A stretch of 16,441 bases of DNA from an uncultured Spirochaetaceae bacterium. Its GTDB lineage: Bacteria; Spirochaetota; Spirochaetia; Sphaerochaetales; Sphaerochaetaceae. The DNA lies in the NCBI GenBank assembly GCA_944389985.1, contig CALXON010000107.1:1-16441 (forward strand), read 5' to 3'. How positions within the stretch are numbered: the first letter of the stretch is position 1; every line of letters begins with the position of its first letter. Below, in pieces: positions 15,410 to 16,441 of the stretch. The notes beneath the pieces were generated by a model that saw only the letters and a program-made list of their open reading frames with translations, was not told the origin of the DNA and ran no database searches. Both the position numbers and the translations under genes were made by a program.

Positions 15410-16161
15410 CCGAACACTCCGTCAAGTACCATCATGCAGCAGAACCCCAGTGCAGCTCCGATCGTCCCTATATTCGAATGCTCACCTTCGGAGGCCTCAG
15501 GTATGAGCTCCTCGACAACAACATAGAACATTGCCCCTGCCGCGAAGGAAAGGAAAAGCGGAAGCACCGAGCCCACAAGTCCGACAAAGAAGAAAGCCAG
15601 AACAGCCCCTGCAGGCTCCACTGCTCCTGAGATCACACCTTCAAGAAACGCCCTCATCCTGCTCTTTCCTTCCCTGTAGAGAGGAAATGATACGACCATG
15701 CCTTCCGGAAAGTTCTGCAGCGCTATTCCAAGAGAGAGGGCAAGTGCGGAGGCGTAGGATACTCCTCCTGTGGCGGCAGTCACCGCAGCACCGGCCCCCA
15801 CTGCCATTCCCTCCGGAATGTTGTGTATCGTCACTGAGAGCATAAGCAGGGCCGGACGGGAAAGCCCGGATGGCTTACCTTCGGGAGCTGATGAGAGTGC
15901 ATGCAGATGCGGTGTGACATAGTCAAGAAGAAGCAGGAAAGCTATTCCAAGAAGGAATCCTGCTGCGGCGGTGATGTATGATGATGATTCGATCGCAGGT
16001 AGGAGAAGTGACCAGACAGAGGCCGCGATCATGACACCGGAAGCGAAGCCTAGAACGGCTTTCTCCGTCTTCTTTCCAAGTCCGTTTCTCATGAAGAGCA
16101 CACAGGATGAACCGAGGACAGTACCGAGAAACGGGATTATGAAGAGCATTGCTATCTGCAT
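15406..16161 (-). CDS. ZIP-family metal transporter (GufA/ZIP11-like)
   Basis: This 251-residue polytopic inner-membrane protein has about eight helices. The metal-site helices carry HNIPEG (113-118) and QNFPEG (149-154), supplying His113, Asn114, Glu117, Asn150 and Glu153. A further Glu182 sits in GAVEPAGA, the pattern of GufA-type ZIPs such as the structurally known Bordetella protein. A short histidine-bearing loop (PHLHALS, 84-90) lies between helices. It probably imports Zn2+ or another divalent metal; selectivity cannot be read from sequence. The frame is open upstream to a TTG at 16197 and an ATG at 16182. I chose the ATG at 16161 because it begins directly before the first helix and lies 6 bases after a TATGAT -10 box. 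A GAGGGGG tract about 11 bases upstream could instead be a distant ribosome site. Confidence 0.9.
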   Translation of the reverse strand: MQIAMLFIIPFLGTVLGSSCVLFMRNGLGKKTEKAVLGFASGVMIAASVWSLLLPAIESSSYITAAAGFLLGIAFLLLLDYVTPHLHALSSAPEGKPSGLSRPALLMLSVTIHNIPEGMAVGAGAAVTAATGGVSYASALALSLGIALQNFPEGMVVSFPLYREGKSRMRAFLEGVISGAVEPAGAVLAFFFVGLVGSVLPLFLSFAAGAMFYVVVEELIPEASEGEHSNIGTIGAALGFCCMMVLDGVFG

Positions 16162-16167
16162 GACACA

Positions 16168-16196
16168 ATCATACCCCCTCATCTCATGAATGTACA
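16168..16196 (-). promoter_or_regulatory. Leftward promoter for the ZIP transporter/methyltransferase genes
   Basis: The -35 is TGTACA (16191-16196, 4 of 6 matches), the spacer is exactly 17 bases and the -10 is TATGAT (16168-16173, 5 of 6). Only 6 bases separate the -10 from the preferred ATG, so transcription should begin at or next to the start codon. The -35 hexamer is a palindrome and is also the -35 of the rightward promoter. Confidence 0.5.
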
Positions 16197-16219
16197 ATAT
16201 TCCCCGGAAAGCATAGAAT
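16191..16219 (+). promoter_or_regulatory. Rightward promoter for the patatin-like gene
   Basis: TGTACA (16191-16196) is followed by a 17-base spacer and TAGAAT (16214-16219, 5 of 6 matches to TATAAT). The ATG begins 7 bases later, which predicts a leaderless or nearly leaderless mRNA. An AGGGG just before the ATG is too close to act as a normal ribosome site. Confidence 0.5.
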
Positions 16220-16226
16220 CAGGGGC

Positions 16227-16441
16227 ATGAAAAAAGCGATAATCGATGTAGGCGGCGGAATGAGGTCCGTCTACGGCGCAGGAATATATGACTATCTGAT
16301 GGATAACGACATCTACCCCTTTGATCTCGGGATCGGAGTCTCGGCAGGAGCTGCTGATCTTGCCACATACTTCGCCAGGCAGAGAGGAAGGGTTCTCCGT
16401 TACTACACGATCTACCCGAGAAGAAAGGAATACATGGGATT
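16227..16441 (+). CDS. Patatin-like phospholipase, YjjU type (partial, 5' end)
   Basis: The first 71 codons are present and the gene runs off the right edge. DVGGGMRSVYGAGIYDYL (7-24) is the glycine-rich oxyanion-hole segment. GVSAG (37-41) is the nucleophile elbow with catalytic Ser39. The following AADLATYFARQRGRVLRYYT and YPRRKEYMG resemble the YjjU/RssA-like bacterial patatins, which hydrolyse acyl esters. The partner aspartate lies beyond the window. It is the only rightward gene, divergent from the ZIP transporter with 65 bases between start codons. Family is clear; the lipid substrate is unknown. Confidence 0.88.
   Translation, partial: MKKAIIDVGGGMRSVYGAGIYDYLMDNDIYPFDLGIGVSAGAADLATYFARQRGRVLRYYTIYPRRKEYMG

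Noticed and set aside
16162..16197. Upstream TTG/ATG starts giving a longer ZIP transporter
   Set aside because: The extra residues precede the first helix without family support, no ribosome site is placed for them, and the predicted promoter spacer would fall within that coding region.
1..16441. Mobile elements, CRISPR arrays, tRNA or rRNA genes
   Set aside because: No transposase or integrase frame, direct-repeat array, cloverleaf or rRNA-like segment was seen; genes are packed with short gaps throughout.

Overview
This is an almost single-stranded chromosomal window. Thirteen genes read leftward (minus strand), and one rightward gene starts near the right end. Base composition looks roughly balanced, with many AGA/AGG and GGA codons. 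The best guess is a spirochaete of the Treponema/Sphaerochaeta kind. The reasons are an LptD-like outer-membrane protein directly downstream of uvrA, together with a PhoH / 7TM-HD phosphodiesterase / YbeY cluster in a cell that clearly has an outer membrane. This is inference from gene content; no rRNA or tRNA is present to confirm it.

Left part (1-3237), pentose utilisation. A sugar isomerase of the L-fucose/L-arabinose isomerase family is followed by an FGGY xylulokinase. After a short gap with a stem-loop comes the first 12 codons of an exported protein, possibly the binding protein of a sugar ABC transporter. A sigma-70-like promoter and a near-palindromic candidate operator lie just upstream of the isomerase gene.

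Central part (3238-13972), a tightly packed envelope and housekeeping operon read leftward. In transcription order it is a small YhcH/YjgK-like protein, ispG (isoprenoid precursors), uvrA (nucleotide excision repair), lptD-like (outer-membrane barrel), a PhoH-family ATPase, a 7TM-HD (PgpH-like) cyclic-di-AMP phosphodiesterase and ybeY (rRNA maturation endonuclease). Successive genes abut, overlap, or are 3 bases apart, so they are probably cotranscribed and partly translationally coupled. A perfect TATAAT box lies only 9 bases before the preferred ATG of the first gene.

Right part (13973-16441). A membrane-anchored protein of unknown function, a class I SAM-dependent methyltransferase and a GufA-type ZIP metal transporter read leftward, the last two overlapping by ATGA. 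A patatin-like phospholipase of the YjjU type starts rightward and runs off the window. The divergent ZIP/patatin promoters appear to share one palindromic -35 hexamer, TGTACA. Each has a 17-base spacer and a -10 box only 6 or 7 bases from its ATG, so both mRNAs may be leaderless.

I saw no mobile element, CRISPR array, tRNA or rRNA, and no stretch over 300 bases lacks a gene. Most of the window is ordinary core-genome content. The more unusual material is the promoter architecture, the isomerase type, details of the LptD-like protein and the shortened YhcH-like protein.
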